Shown here: positions 42,676-51,267 of the stretch, in pieces
How positions within the stretch are numbered: the first letter of the stretch is position 1
How the letters are laid out: each line of letters begins with the position of its first letter
NCBI GenBank assembly: GCA_035535015.1
Contig: DATLQU010000057.1
Coordinates: 1-54,576, forward strand
Direction: 5' to 3'
Source of the DNA: Palsa-661 sp035535015
GTDB lineage: Bacteria > Actinomycetota > Acidimicrobiia > Acidimicrobiales > UBA8190
DNA: 54,576 bases
Made by a program: the position numbers and the translations under genes
The notes under the pieces: generated by a model
Databases searched by the model: none
Told to the model about the DNA's origin: nothing
What the model saw: the letters and a program-made list of their open reading frames with translations, nothing else

Positions 42676-43424
42676 GTGGTGCCGACAGAGATTCGGTCAG
42701 GAGGCCCCCCTCAGACGTTCGGCGGATAGGTGCCGACCGCCATACAGGACCCAGGTGGGGGGCACGACACCGCTTGAGGCAAATGACGACGTGCCGTCCA
42801 CCGGAGCCGGAAGGGACCCCGGAGTCCTCCGTGCGTTCTCACCCTCTCGACCGAAGTTTGCATATGTTCATCACCCACCCACCGACCGCGGGATTACCGC
42901 TCTGCGTGACGCAGGCGGACCGCCGTCACGTAGGGCGAGCGGCGACCGGAGCCGATTGCTCATCAGCTGACAAATGTCGCTTGCAACACGGAGCCGCTGT
43001 GATAAAAAGGTATTAAGCACCCATGACAGAGGCATCACATGTCTCGTCGATGACATCGTTGCTCCAGACCCTGGCAACCCAAGCGCCGAGCTTCGAACTC
43101 GCCGAGGCCACGAGGAGGGGCAAAGATCTCTTGATCGAGGGGTACGTATCGCCTCGATCGTCGCATCCGCCGGACTCAGTCATTGACCACCGTCCCATGG
43201 CGCCCTCTCGTGAAGTCCGTCACGAATTGGAACCAAGGGTGGTGTCGTTCGGTCCTTTTTCGCACTGCGGTTGACCCGCGCCACCCCCCGGCGTTGGTCC
43301 CGCGGTGCGAAGAGGGACTGAACAGGATTTCCCTCGGACCCGGTCCCGGTTCACCTGGATCCCGCCCCCGACGGCCCGTCTACACTTCTGCTCCCGCGAG
43401 GCGGAGAGAGGGGCGATCGCCGAA
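42676..43424. other. Gap of about 750 bp without a convincing gene
   Basis: Apart from the small ORF at 43023 nothing in this stretch reads like a conserved protein on either strand. An AT-rich spot around 42992-43016 with ttgcaa and gataaaaagg could be a promoter for that ORF. The gap together with 42214-42675 probably records the decay of one or more genes. Confidence 0.4.
43023..43274 (+). CDS. Possible small hypothetical protein or N-terminal gene remnant
   Basis: ATG 43023 opens an 83-codon frame. The first 40 residues are plausible protein (SMTSLLQTLATQAPSFELAE, ATRRGKDLLIEGY); the remainder turns Ser/Pro/His-rich and looks like translation past a frameshift. No strong ribosome site is present (AAAAGG is 13 bases off). 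Probably the head of a decayed gene. Confidence 0.25.
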   Translation: MTEASHVSSMTSLLQTLATQAPSFELAEATRRGKDLLIEGYVSPRSSHPPDSVIDHRPMAPSREVRHELEPRVVSFGPFSHCG

Positions 43425-44045
43425 ATGGTCTTCTACCAGGAACAAGTCCTCCCCCGCCTGATCAACCTGGCTCTCGGAGGCAAGGCTTTCCACAGAATTC
43501 GCAACCGCGTGGCCAGCGGACTATCCGGGAGAGTTCTCGAGGTCGGGTTCGGCTCGGGATTGAATGTCGGCCACTACCCCTCTGACGTCGACCGCGTCCT
43601 CGCCGTTGATCCGGCGATCGTCGGACGACGGCTGGCGGCGAGGCGGGTGAACGAGAGTCCGATCCCGGTCGAGTACGTCGGGCTCGACGGTCAGATTCTG
43701 CCCGTCGACTCCTCCAGCATCGACTGTGTGCTCGTCACCTGGAGCATGTGCACGATCCCCGACCTCGCCAGTGCCCTCCGGGAGATGCATCGCGTTCTTC
43801 GCCCCGAAGGCGAATTGCACTTCGTCGAACACGGCCTGTCCCCCGAACCCGACGTCGCCCGTTGGCAGCACCGGCTGACGCCGCTCCAGTCGACCATCTT
43901 CGGCGGCTGTCACCTCAACCGACCGATCGAGCGACTGGTGATCGATGCCGGCTTCACGATGGACCGGATCGACACGTACTACATGAAAGGCCCGAAAGCG
44001 ATGGGATATATGTACGAGGGAGTGGCGATCAAGGACCTTCCATGA
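43425..44045 (+). CDS. Class I SAM-dependent methyltransferase (UbiE/METTL7-like)
   Basis: 206 residues from ATG 43425 (MVFYQEQVLPRLINLAL) after GAGAGGGG. SAM site motif I is LEVGFGSGLNVGHYP, the acidic residue ending strand 2 is in VLAVDPA, and motif IV/post-IV are DCVLVTWSMCTIPD and VLRPEGELHFVEHG. The C-terminal HLNRPIERLVIDAGF and YYMKGPKAMGYMYEGVA match the group that methylates phospholipids or small lipophilic molecules. It is convergent with the giant signal-peptidase fusion gene. Confidence 0.85.
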   Translation: MVFYQEQVLPRLINLALGGKAFHRIRNRVASGLSGRVLEVGFGSGLNVGHYPSDVDRVLAVDPAIVGRRLAARRVNESPIPVEYVGLDGQILPVDSSSIDCVLVTWSMCTIPDLASALREMHRVLRPEGELHFVEHGLSPEPDVARWQHRLTPLQSTIFGGCHLNRPIERLVIDAGFTMDRIDTYYMKGPKAMGYMYEGVAIKDLP

Positions 44046-44184
44046 ATTGGGCGGCGGGCCGGGACTGTTCGTGGCCGCATCTGATGAGTCGGACGCCGAA
44101 TTTGCGACCCGAGAGCCTGGGCCCGGTGAGACGGTGCCACTGCCGACACCGGCGAATCGGACCCCGAGATCTGGCGGCGATCGA

Positions 44185-47100
44185 TCAGCGTCGGTCGAGC
44201 TGTCGCTTCAACTTTGACGACTGGTGCTGGAGCGCAGGCAACTCGAGACCTTCCATGGCGGCATCGGCGCCGTAGATGAGCTGAACGGCCCGCACCGTCT
44301 CTCCTCGGTCGATCCATGTCCTCGCCCAGTCGAGCTGGCATCGTGCCGCCCAGACCGGACTCCTGACTCGCTGGCTCGATTCGATCGCCTGGGCGAAGTG
44401 CCAGTCGGTATGGTCTTCCCAGCCGAGCGCGTACTCCAGCATCGCCAATAGTCGCGCCGCGGGACCGCAATTGATGCCGGTGGTCCACATCTGCATGCTG
44501 TCGTGGGGCGAGATGAGTTCATGCAGAATCGCCGCCACCTCCCAATCACCCACGTATGCGGTGGCCTCCGACAACATCGACATCACCAACGGCCAGTCAG
44601 CATCGTCGGGTGTGTCCCGGATGCCGGCCTGTCTGACGCTCTCCAACCGGATCACCGTCTCAGGCAGATCGCCGACCTCCGCTGATAGGAAGGCCATGAC
44701 CGCGGCTGACGTGGAGCTGGTCGGGACAACCGTGGGGTGGTCGGCGAAAAGCGGAATCAGCTCCTCGAGCCGGCCCTGCTCACGCCGCAGCGCCAGCTGT
44801 CTCCTCCGGCCATCAACCTCGACATCTCCCAGTCGGCCATTTCGTTCGACGCAGTCGACTTCGAGGGCCAGCGCTTCGGCGTCGCCCAGACGTCCATCGA
44901 TGATGGCCATGGTGTGCTCGAAGCGGCGCTGGGCACGTAGCGCCACCTGGTTCTGTCCGGCAGCGCTCGTCTCCGACAGCCTCCTCACATGCGCGCGCAA
45001 GCGATCGCCGTCTCCGGCCATCATTGCGTAGGCGGCCGCACAATCCTGCATCGTCGCCATCCACAGGGGATCGGCCAACGTCACAGCTCCGTTCACGACG
45101 TCGTCAAAGATGGCTCGATCGAGTTCGACCTGACCGGCCGTCCAGCTCGATCGCGGACGACCAAGGAAATGACAGGCCGATGCCTCCATAATGGCCCTCG
45201 GATCGCACGAACGTCGGGCAAGCTCTCGTGCCTCCTCGAGCATCGGTCCACGTACGGTCGCGTCGCCCACGAAGATCAGCTCGACGGCCAGCGCCCCGAG
45301 GAGGCGCGCCCTGAGCGCGAGCGTGCCCTCGGGTCGTGCCAAGGAGTATTCGAGCAGTTCAATCTTCTCGGGGTCGCTCTGCTGCTCGGCGTTGAACGAC
45401 GTCCGCACGCTGACCAACAGGGGCTCGACCATGGCCCGATCCAGACCGGCCTTCTTGGCCATGATCGCCGCCGCATGCAAGTGTGCGGCGGCGTCGCCCA
45501 CACCCGAGACCAACTCCGCCTTGGCCAGACTGGTGAGCAGGTCGACCTCGTCAGCCACTTTGGCCGGATCACCGTCGGCTCGAGAGCGGATCGATCGGGC
45601 CCTGCGATCGGGGCCGTCGAAAGTGCTACCCAATACGGGACCGCCCGTCATCACCGGATCGTGGGCCGTGATCGCCGCCGCCACGGGAACCAGCTCGTCG
45701 GCGTGATGATCAGGGGGAGGCCCGAGAGAGGAGTCCCCCTCGATGCCACATCGGTAGACGGTGGCGCCACATTCCACGTAGTACGCGTGGCCACCCACGG
45801 AGGTGTGCTCGAGGATCACGCAGTCATAGCGTCGGGCCAGATGCGCCAGCTCCCCGAACGTTTCCACGTCGACCACCAGCTGGGCATGAGTCGCCGGATC
45901 GGAGGACACGGCCACCAGTTCGTGACCGTAGGCGGCACGGATCCGTGCCGACTCGTCCATGCGACGGCGACGCCAGAACCACAAGACTGCCACTATGGCG
46001 GCGGCGATCAAGACAGCCCAACCTCCTATGGCCACGCGACGGAGAGCCAGGACGTCGAGCGAGCGACCGAGGATCGACATCTGCGCGGTAACCAGCACGG
46101 GGCGATCGACCGACCCCGAATGACTCGGAGTGAGCTGCGGGTAGGCACTCTTGGACCCGCTCGGAGGGGCCGATTCCAGGTTGAGCACTCCCCCACTCAT
46201 TTGGAGCGCCAGCGGCGGGGCAAATGTGTCGTTGACACGGGCCCCATCCAGGACTCCACGGATACGCACCTTGGGCGTCACCGTGATGGTCGTCGTGGCC
46301 AAGGGAAGTCCCGTCTCGGCGGTGAACCTCGCCTCCAGGGTGGTGATCTGAGACAGGTCGACGGGGATCTCGATGCTCGCCTTGGATCCGGAGAAGGGAA
46401 CGGGAGCGACCGACACCAGGCGGCTGCTCCACCCCCCGGGACCCTCGAGCACCGCCTGCGCACCGATCGTCCCCGACAGATCGGTCCCTTCAGAGGTCGA
46501 CGGTCCGGGGCTCGTTGCATCGAATGCGTAACCGGCCTCGATGTCGAGCGCACTCACCAGGCGCAGAAATACGGGATCCGTGGTCACCACTGACCCGTTG
46601 GGATAGGTGACGCCGGGCGACGCCGTTGCCGAATAGCCGAAGGTGACGTGTTGGTCGTACGACACGGGCTGTCGGCTGATGCGGGTGGTGGGGCGCGACC
46701 ACGAGGCCCCGGTCAGGAACCCGAGCATGACGGTCCCGATCAACAGCCCCACCACCGGCCACCACACCACGGGAAGCGCCCTGGCCGTGGTCCGTGGTCG
46801 CTCGGCTTCGCCACCGTCGGTGCCGGCTCTGAATCCGCGTGTTCGCTCGGCGGCCCGGCGCCGACGTGATGATCCCGCGGCACCCACGACGCCGAGGCCG
46901 ACGACCAGGAAGGCCAAAAGACCGAGGCCGAGCGGAGACCGGACCCAACCGAGCACTGTACCGACGTGCGGGAGATGGAGCCACAGACGGCCCTTGATGG
47001 CCGACTCCGGAAGGGCTACGGGATCCCGGAAGGAATTGTGATCGCCCTTGAAAGTGAAGAGACCGCCGTGCTCGGCCACGATGCGGTGAAGCACCGTGAT

Positions 47101-47316
47101 ATGCAACAGCGGGCTGTGATACCCGACGATGTCGCCGATCCGGTACTGCGCGGCAGGGACAATCACGGCCAGGTCACCAGTGTGGAATCTCGGGAGCATG
47201 CTCACCCCGTACGTGGTGACCAGCCCCACGTCCCCGGTGGCCAGCGCCACGATGACGGCGATGCCGGAGACCGCGATGCTGGTGGCGCCGATCCGTCGAA
47301 AGCGTCGACCGAGCAT
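44185..47316 (-). CDS. SipW/archaeal-type signal peptidase fused to DUF5305-like and helical-repeat domains
   Basis: 1043 residues. Residues 1-140 are an S26B signal peptidase: an N-terminal anchor, Ser39 in YGVSMLPRF, His77 in ITVLHRIV (His instead of the bacterial Lys) and Asp92 in FKGDHN, then a second span (128-147). Residues 185-525 fit DUF5305: a span (184-204), an exterior beta domain with FGYSATASPGVTYPNGSVV, another span (429-448), and a cytoplasmic tail VDVETFGELAHLARRYDC...YYVECGATVYRCG. Residues 540-1043 are all-helical, TPR-like, of the type found behind ATPases in large LuxR/AfsR-like regulators; no ATPase is present. It lies 70 bp downstream of its probable substrate gene, separated by a hairpin. 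Confidence 0.85.
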   Translation of the reverse strand: MLGRRFRRIGATSIAVSGIAVIVALATGDVGLVTTYGVSMLPRFHTGDLAVIVPAAQYRIGDIVGYHSPLLHITVLHRIVAEHGGLFTFKGDHNSFRDPVALPESAIKGRLWLHLPHVGTVLGWVRSPLGLGLLAFLVVGLGVVGAAGSSRRRRAAERTRGFRAGTDGGEAERPRTTARALPVVWWPVVGLLIGTVMLGFLTGASWSRPTTRISRQPVSYDQHVTFGYSATASPGVTYPNGSVVTTDPVFLRLVSALDIEAGYAFDATSPGPSTSEGTDLSGTIGAQAVLEGPGGWSSRLVSVAPVPFSGSKASIEIPVDLSQITTLEARFTAETGLPLATTTITVTPKVRIRGVLDGARVNDTFAPPLALQMSGGVLNLESAPPSGSKSAYPQLTPSHSGSVDRPVLVTAQMSILGRSLDVLALRRVAIGGWAVLIAAAIVAVLWFWRRRRMDESARIRAAYGHELVAVSSDPATHAQLVVDVETFGELAHLARRYDCVILEHTSVGGHAYYVECGATVYRCGIEGDSSLGPPPDHHADELVPVAAAITAHDPVMTGGPVLGSTFDGPDRRARSIRSRADGDPAKVADEVDLLTSLAKAELVSGVGDAAAHLHAAAIMAKKAGLDRAMVEPLLVSVRTSFNAEQQSDPEKIELLEYSLARPEGTLALRARLLGALAVELIFVGDATVRGPMLEEARELARRSCDPRAIMEASACHFLGRPRSSWTAGQVELDRAIFDDVVNGAVTLADPLWMATMQDCAAAYAMMAGDGDRLRAHVRRLSETSAAGQNQVALRAQRRFEHTMAIIDGRLGDAEALALEVDCVERNGRLGDVEVDGRRRQLALRREQGRLEELIPLFADHPTVVPTSSTSAAVMAFLSAEVGDLPETVIRLESVRQAGIRDTPDDADWPLVMSMLSEATAYVGDWEVAAILHELISPHDSMQMWTTGINCGPAARLLAMLEYALGWEDHTDWHFAQAIESSQRVRSPVWAARCQLDWARTWIDRGETVRAVQLIYGADAAMEGLELPALQHQSSKLKRQLDRR

Positions 47317-47335
47317 GACTGAGACTCCCCGAGAT

Positions 47336-47370
47336 GAGGCGGTGCGGGCTGGTTAGGCCCGCACCGCCTC
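47336..47370 (-). terminator. Strong intercistronic hairpin between substrate and peptidase genes
   Basis: Perfect 14-bp stem, gaggcggtgcgggc (47336-47349) against gcccgcaccgcctc (47357-47370), with a seven-base loop. It starts 17 bp after the stop of the small exported protein gene and ends 20 bp before the ATG of the peptidase gene. There is no U tract, so it is more likely a partial terminator or 3' stabiliser that gives much substrate and little peptidase. Confidence 0.7.
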
Positions 47371-47386
47371 TGTCCGGGTGCTTCCC

Positions 47387-47788
47387 TTATTGGACCACGA
47401 TGTCGGTGGCCGTGATGGTGGACGTTGACTGATTCAGCCCACTCCCGTTGTCATTGCACACGTATGTGGTGGCGCCGGACGCGAACACACCGGTGCCGCA
47501 GGGCGTCGTTGCCAGATTCGTGGGACCGGCAATGGTGAAGCCAACATCGGCCGCCGAGCCGCTTGTGTCGCCACTAGCCACGAACGTGACCGAGTCGATC
47601 GTGGTGCCGTCGGTGCTCAGCCCGTAGCTGATCGATGTCAGGGTGGCGCCAGACACGTTCTCGGACCCGTAGCCGACCGTCGTGTTGGTGTTGCTGAACG
47701 AAACGGTGTTGGTGAAGGCAGCAGCCCCGGCGAACACCAGCGCTCCCACGCCGATGGCGACCCCAAGGACCCTCTTATTCCGTCGCAT
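47387..47788 (-). CDS. Small exported TasA/camelysin-like protein, probable SipW-type substrate
   Basis: 133 residues from ATG 47788 with a textbook site GAGGAGG. The N-terminus RRNKRVLGVAIGVGALVFAG then AAAFTNTVSFSNTNTTVG is the SipW-dependent signal-peptide pattern: a basic start, a Gly-rich hydrophobic core, AAAFT at the cleavage point and an Asn/Thr/Ser start of the mature chain. The mature part is a beta-rich Thr/Ser/Asn domain with two Cys (TTPCGTG and YVCNDN) that may form a disulfide. By analogy to TasA and CalY it may polymerise into surface fibres. The peptidase next door is the obvious processing enzyme. Confidence 0.8.
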   Translation of the reverse strand: MRRNKRVLGVAIGVGALVFAGAAAFTNTVSFSNTNTTVGYGSENVSGATLTSISYGLSTDGTTIDSVTFVASGDTSGSAADVGFTIAGPTNLATTPCGTGVFASGATTYVCNDNGSGLNQSTSTITATDIVVQ

Positions 47789-48190
47789 CGATATTCCTCC
47801 TCATCCGTGAGATGGCCCACTGGCCTGGTGTGGTTCCGTCCACACCTTCTCTAGTGATCGTCTCCAATCGGCAGCCGGGGGGGAAAGCTGAAGGGTTCCT
47901 TTGGATCGGCGCAGACCGACGTCATCGGTGGCCCAGAGGGAGCCGACGGGCGGTCGTGGGCACGACACCGGCGAACGAGAGCCGGCGCGGCGCGGCGAAA
48001 GATCCGTGGGAATGCCGGAATTGGCAGAACGTTGTGATCAAGTGCCGCCCGGTCTTCACCGGCTGAGACCCATCGAACGGCGAGACGCCACCGTCGGCGC
48101 ACCGACGGGAGACTCCCTCTCAGAACATCAACGCTCGCGTGGCGCCCGAGCCGAGCCGATCGACGCCTCGATCGGCCGACCGTCGCCGGC
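47789..48190. promoter_or_regulatory. Long leader/promoter region of the small exported protein gene
   Basis: About 400 bp between two minus-strand genes, with no coding signal on either strand. Close to the start codon on the transcript is a hairpin with arms ggtgtgg (47827-47833) and ccacacc (47840-47846) and a six-base loop, and a GGCC-x4-GGCC dyad lies near 47812-47824. No known riboswitch could be matched by eye. Confidence 0.4.
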
Positions 48191-49567
48191 TCACGACCCG
48201 GGAACGGGCCTGACCTCCGGCTTGAACCCGGGTACGGGCAGCAGAGAATTCGGCGAGCAGATGTAGCCCGTCTTCGGTGAGGGTGGAACCCGGACGATCT
48301 GCCCGTTCTGGACCTGGGCCAGGACCACGCAGGGCGCCGGGATGTTCTGAGCCGGATTCCCCGTCGACAGAAGACCCCCGGCGTTGAAGCTCGTGACCTT
48401 GTCCAAGGCCGCTTCGAGCCCGGCCCGGGTGGGCGGGGAACCGGCGCCCTTCAGACCGTCGACGAAGAGCTCGGCCGAAGCCCATCCGAAGAGCGCTTCC
48501 AGCTCGAAGTTGGCATTCGGATCAGCCTCGTTCATCCACTTGGTAAACAGCTTCACGGCAGGCAGAGTGCCATCGGTGCCCAGGTAGAGGGCGAACCCCG
48601 CCGACAGGTACATGCCGTTGACGGCCGAACCGCCCTCCTTGATGAGGTTCGACGTATAGGCGTCCTCTTCAACGTTGATGGGCGTGAAGTTCTGCTGCTG
48701 CATCTCCTTGGCCACGGTCGCGGCATAGGCGTCGGGCAGCTGCTGGGTGAAGAACATCTGGACGCCTTTCGCCTTCATGGTCAAGACATTGGCCAGGAAT
48801 GTCGTTTGGGTGGGTGAGAAGCTGGCGTCATAGACGATGTCGAACCCTTCCGATTTTGCTCCCCGTTCGAAGGCCTTCTCGGCCAGTGCCGTTGAAGGAG
48901 TGGCATTGGCCCACAAGATGCCAACATGCTTGATCTGTGTCGGGAACTTCTTCTTCAACACCTTGAAGATGGTCGTCGGGACGTCACTGTCGGCGTTGGG
49001 GAAGGGGCTGTATGCCGTCGGGAGGTTGGCCAGGCCCGGGTCCAGCGGATAGGAAACCACAGGCATCTTGGCGCTTGATACGAGCGGTTCTTCGGCGGCG
49101 TCGTCGAGCGAGAAGCCGCCGACCAGGGCAAAATCACTTTTGATCTGAGCCGCCGTGTCGTTGGCCACGGTGCCGTCGCTGTAGAGGCTGTCCTGTGCAT
49201 CGAGCTTGATCTTGCGCCCGTTGACCCCGCCGCGGCTGTTGATGTAGTCGAAGTAAGCCTGGGTGCCGTCCTCCGCCCCCTTGAAGAGACCCGAGATGGG
49301 CAGGGTCAGGTCGTCCACCTGACCAACAGTGACCGTTGTGGCCGTAACTCCAGGAGATGGAGCGTCACTGGCGGTGGTCGAAGTGGAAGCACCGGTCGTG
49401 GTGGTCGTCGACGACGCCGATCCGGCCACAGGGGTCTTGGACGAGCATGCCGCCGCCAGCAGGGCCACGATCACCACCGGGATGAGCATCCGGGTTCTCC
49501 GGGCTCGAGCGGTCAATTGAAACCCGTGGCTTCTCGACATCCGGCGCCTCATTTGGCTGGCCTCCAT
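48191..49567 (-). CDS. Branched-chain-amino-acid-type ABC solute-binding lipoprotein
   Basis: 458 residues from ATG 49567 after GGAGGGCAAAC. The lipobox LAAAC follows a basic head of about 26 residues, then a Thr/Ser linker and a periplasmic-binding-protein-type-1 (LivJ-like) fold: ITVGQVDDLTLPISGLFKG-like VTVGQVDDLTLPISGLFKGA (shortened here), FDYINSRGGVNGRKI and DAAEEPLVSSAKMPVVSYP. No permease or ATPase is nearby, so it is an orphan receptor-type protein. It may capture amino acids or peptides released by the flanking G1 peptidase. Confidence 0.85.
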   Translation of the reverse strand: MEASQMRRRMSRSHGFQLTARARRTRMLIPVVIVALLAAACSSKTPVAGSASSTTTTTGASTSTTASDAPSPGVTATTVTVGQVDDLTLPISGLFKGAEDGTQAYFDYINSRGGVNGRKIKLDAQDSLYSDGTVANDTAAQIKSDFALVGGFSLDDAAEEPLVSSAKMPVVSYPLDPGLANLPTAYSPFPNADSDVPTTIFKVLKKKFPTQIKHVGILWANATPSTALAEKAFERGAKSEGFDIVYDASFSPTQTTFLANVLTMKAKGVQMFFTQQLPDAYAATVAKEMQQQNFTPINVEEDAYTSNLIKEGGSAVNGMYLSAGFALYLGTDGTLPAVKLFTKWMNEADPNANFELEALFGWASAELFVDGLKGAGSPPTRAGLEAALDKVTSFNAGGLLSTGNPAQNIPAPCVVLAQVQNGQIVRVPPSPKTGYICSPNSLLPVPGFKPEVRPVPGS

Positions 49568-49700
49568 GTTTGCCCTCCGTCTCCCCTGCTCATGACGGTG
49601 ACCCGTGGACTAGTCAGACGCAGCAGCCAGTCACTTCCTTCTCGGCGAGTGGTGACCGGAGCTTATCGACCCCCGATCGGCCCCCGCCTCACGAACTCGA

Positions 49701-50489
49701 TCAGGAGTGCGACCACGTTTCGGAGAAGCTGGATCCGCCCGCGGTGAGCACACTCGGCATGGCGCGGGTGACTCCTTTGTTGGTCGTCATGGTGATGTCA
49801 TGGGGTCCGCCGCTGTCCGTGAAGGCCGAGATCGCCTGATCGGCACCACCAGTGGCCGCGTCAGCTCCGCTGAAGTTCACGGAGCCGAAATCGGCCAGCT
49901 TCCCCTGCCGGCAGCGAACCCGGCAGATCGTCGGAGCTTCGGCAATCCACTCGGCCGAGGAGTTGGGATTGGAGCCGGTCTGGTGTGTCGAGAAGGTCCA
50001 GCCCCGACTGCTGTGCAGGGAAAGGGTGTAGGACGTTCCCGATCGCGTCACCTGAGCCGTCAACGTGTCACCGGCACTGACCGGGTAGGTGGCAGGCGGC
50101 AGATTGATCGAGGACGCAGGGTACATCTCATACCAGCCGTAGTACGTCGTCGAACCTCGACCCGCACAGTCGGAGTCCGTGCCGAGCTGTTCGACCGAAT
50201 TGCTCGAATAGCCGTCGAGACCCACCCAGAAAGAGGAGAACTGCCGACCCTTCCCCTTGCACAACACCGTCGGCTGCACCCAACTGCTCACCACGTCGGT
50301 GAACTGGCTGCTCGACTCGGCTGCATAGCCGGACCAGTTCGAGGAGCTGACGCTGTCGTGGTTGATCATCGTAATAGCGATCGGCGGATGGAACATGGCG
50401 ATAGCCGGAGTCGAGGCCACCACCACCGCACCACTCGGGACGCAGGCGGCAACAAGGACCAAAGCCGCCAGGCCGAAACGCCGTTTCAT
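49701..50489 (-). CDS. Peptidase family G1 (glutamic endopeptidase), secreted, second copy
   Basis: 262 residues from ATG 50489. Signal peptide (residues 1-31), then the G1 pattern shared with the gene at 41398: SSSNWSGYAAESSS, SSWVQPTV, FSSFWVGLDGYSSN, catalytic Gln in VEQLGTDSDC and catalytic Glu in SSAEWIAEAPT. Four cysteines (VLCKGKG, SDCAG, ICRVRC) distinguish it from the other copy and suggest disulfides. Both copies are acid-active extracellular protease candidates. The paralogues are diverged, so this is not a recent duplication. Confidence 0.85.
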   Translation of the reverse strand: MKRRFGLAALVLVAACVPSGAVVVASTPAIAMFHPPIAITMINHDSVSSSNWSGYAAESSSQFTDVVSSWVQPTVLCKGKGRQFSSFWVGLDGYSSNSVEQLGTDSDCAGRGSTTYYGWYEMYPASSINLPPATYPVSAGDTLTAQVTRSGTSYTLSLHSSRGWTFSTHQTGSNPNSSAEWIAEAPTICRVRCRQGKLADFGSVNFSGADAATGGADQAISAFTDSGGPHDITMTTNKGVTRAMPSVLTAGGSSFSETWSHS

Positions 50490-50740
50490 GATCGCTCTCC
50501 CCCCAGCCAGATGATCGACCGATGATAGAACTGACGCCGGGGAACCGCCAACAGCCCCCCGAGGCGAATTCCCGTCACCGACCAGGAATCTGACAGCCCG
50601 TGACGAGCCATGAGGTGGCAGTCCCCGTCAGCGGCCGAACCAGCCATCTTCCCCTGGAACCGATGTCTCGAGGCTCGGCTTGACCGACACCGCACCGGCT
50701 ACTCCGACAGCCGCACTCCCCTGTGGCAGGAGAACTCCCG

Positions 50741-51082
50741 TTACGACGGAGCCGGCGGTGGCGGCGAACTTTCCGAGGGAGGCCCGGGCGGCGCCATCCC
50801 TGGCGGGTGGGGATGTCCGAGGTTGCCCGACCGCAGGGCGAACTCTTCCCAGCTGATCTCTCCTCGGGCATAGCGCATCCGCAGTTCGGCGAGCGCGGGA
50901 TCGAACCCCAGCGGAGAGCCCGCCAAGTACGACGTCAAACGGCCTTGCGGTCCACGTCTCGGACGAATCAGGGTGACAACCAACATCACTACGCCCACGA
51001 TTACTAGAGCGGCGACAAGTGCCAGGAACAACCAGCCGAAGATTCCCACACCATGGTGAAATTCGGGTCCATAGCGCAACAT
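50741..51082 (-). CDS. Small membrane protein with SHOCT domain
   Basis: 113 residues from ATG 51082 with AAGGAG upstream. One membrane span (FGWLFLALVAALVIVGVVMLVVTLI) then a basic patch and the SHOCT helical motif DPALAELRMRYARGEISWEEFA, ending in a Pro-rich tail. SHOCT domains are short oligomerisation modules often found at the end of membrane or signalling proteins. Function unknown; it lies upstream of the G1 peptidase on the same strand with 250 bp between, a gap in which I see nothing. Confidence 0.82.
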   Translation of the reverse strand: MLRYGPEFHHGVGIFGWLFLALVAALVIVGVVMLVVTLIRPRRGPQGRLTSYLAGSPLGFDPALAELRMRYARGEISWEEFALRSGNLGHPHPPGMAPPGPPSESSPPPPAPS

Positions 51083-51267
51083 TTCGAACTCCTTCGCTCA
51101 GTGCTGACATCAATCAAACCATCGAGACCTGTACGAATACTGTGAGCGCCCCGGTGGCCGTGCTGGATGTGCTTGTCAGAGAGTTCCGTGCGCCACCCCA
51201 ACGACGGGAGTGAACCAGAGCCCGAGACCAAGCATCCGAAAGGCTCGTCAACGGCCGTGCCCTTCAG

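Noticed and set aside
44989..46593. 534-codon plus-strand frame inside the signal-peptidase fusion gene
   Set aside because: Family-less His/Arg/Gly-rich translation; the minus-strand frame carries the catalytic motifs and domain order.
47789..48190. Cyclic-di-GMP or other known riboswitch upstream of the small exported protein gene
   Set aside because: The region has small hairpins but none of the conserved core sequences I know for common riboswitch classes.
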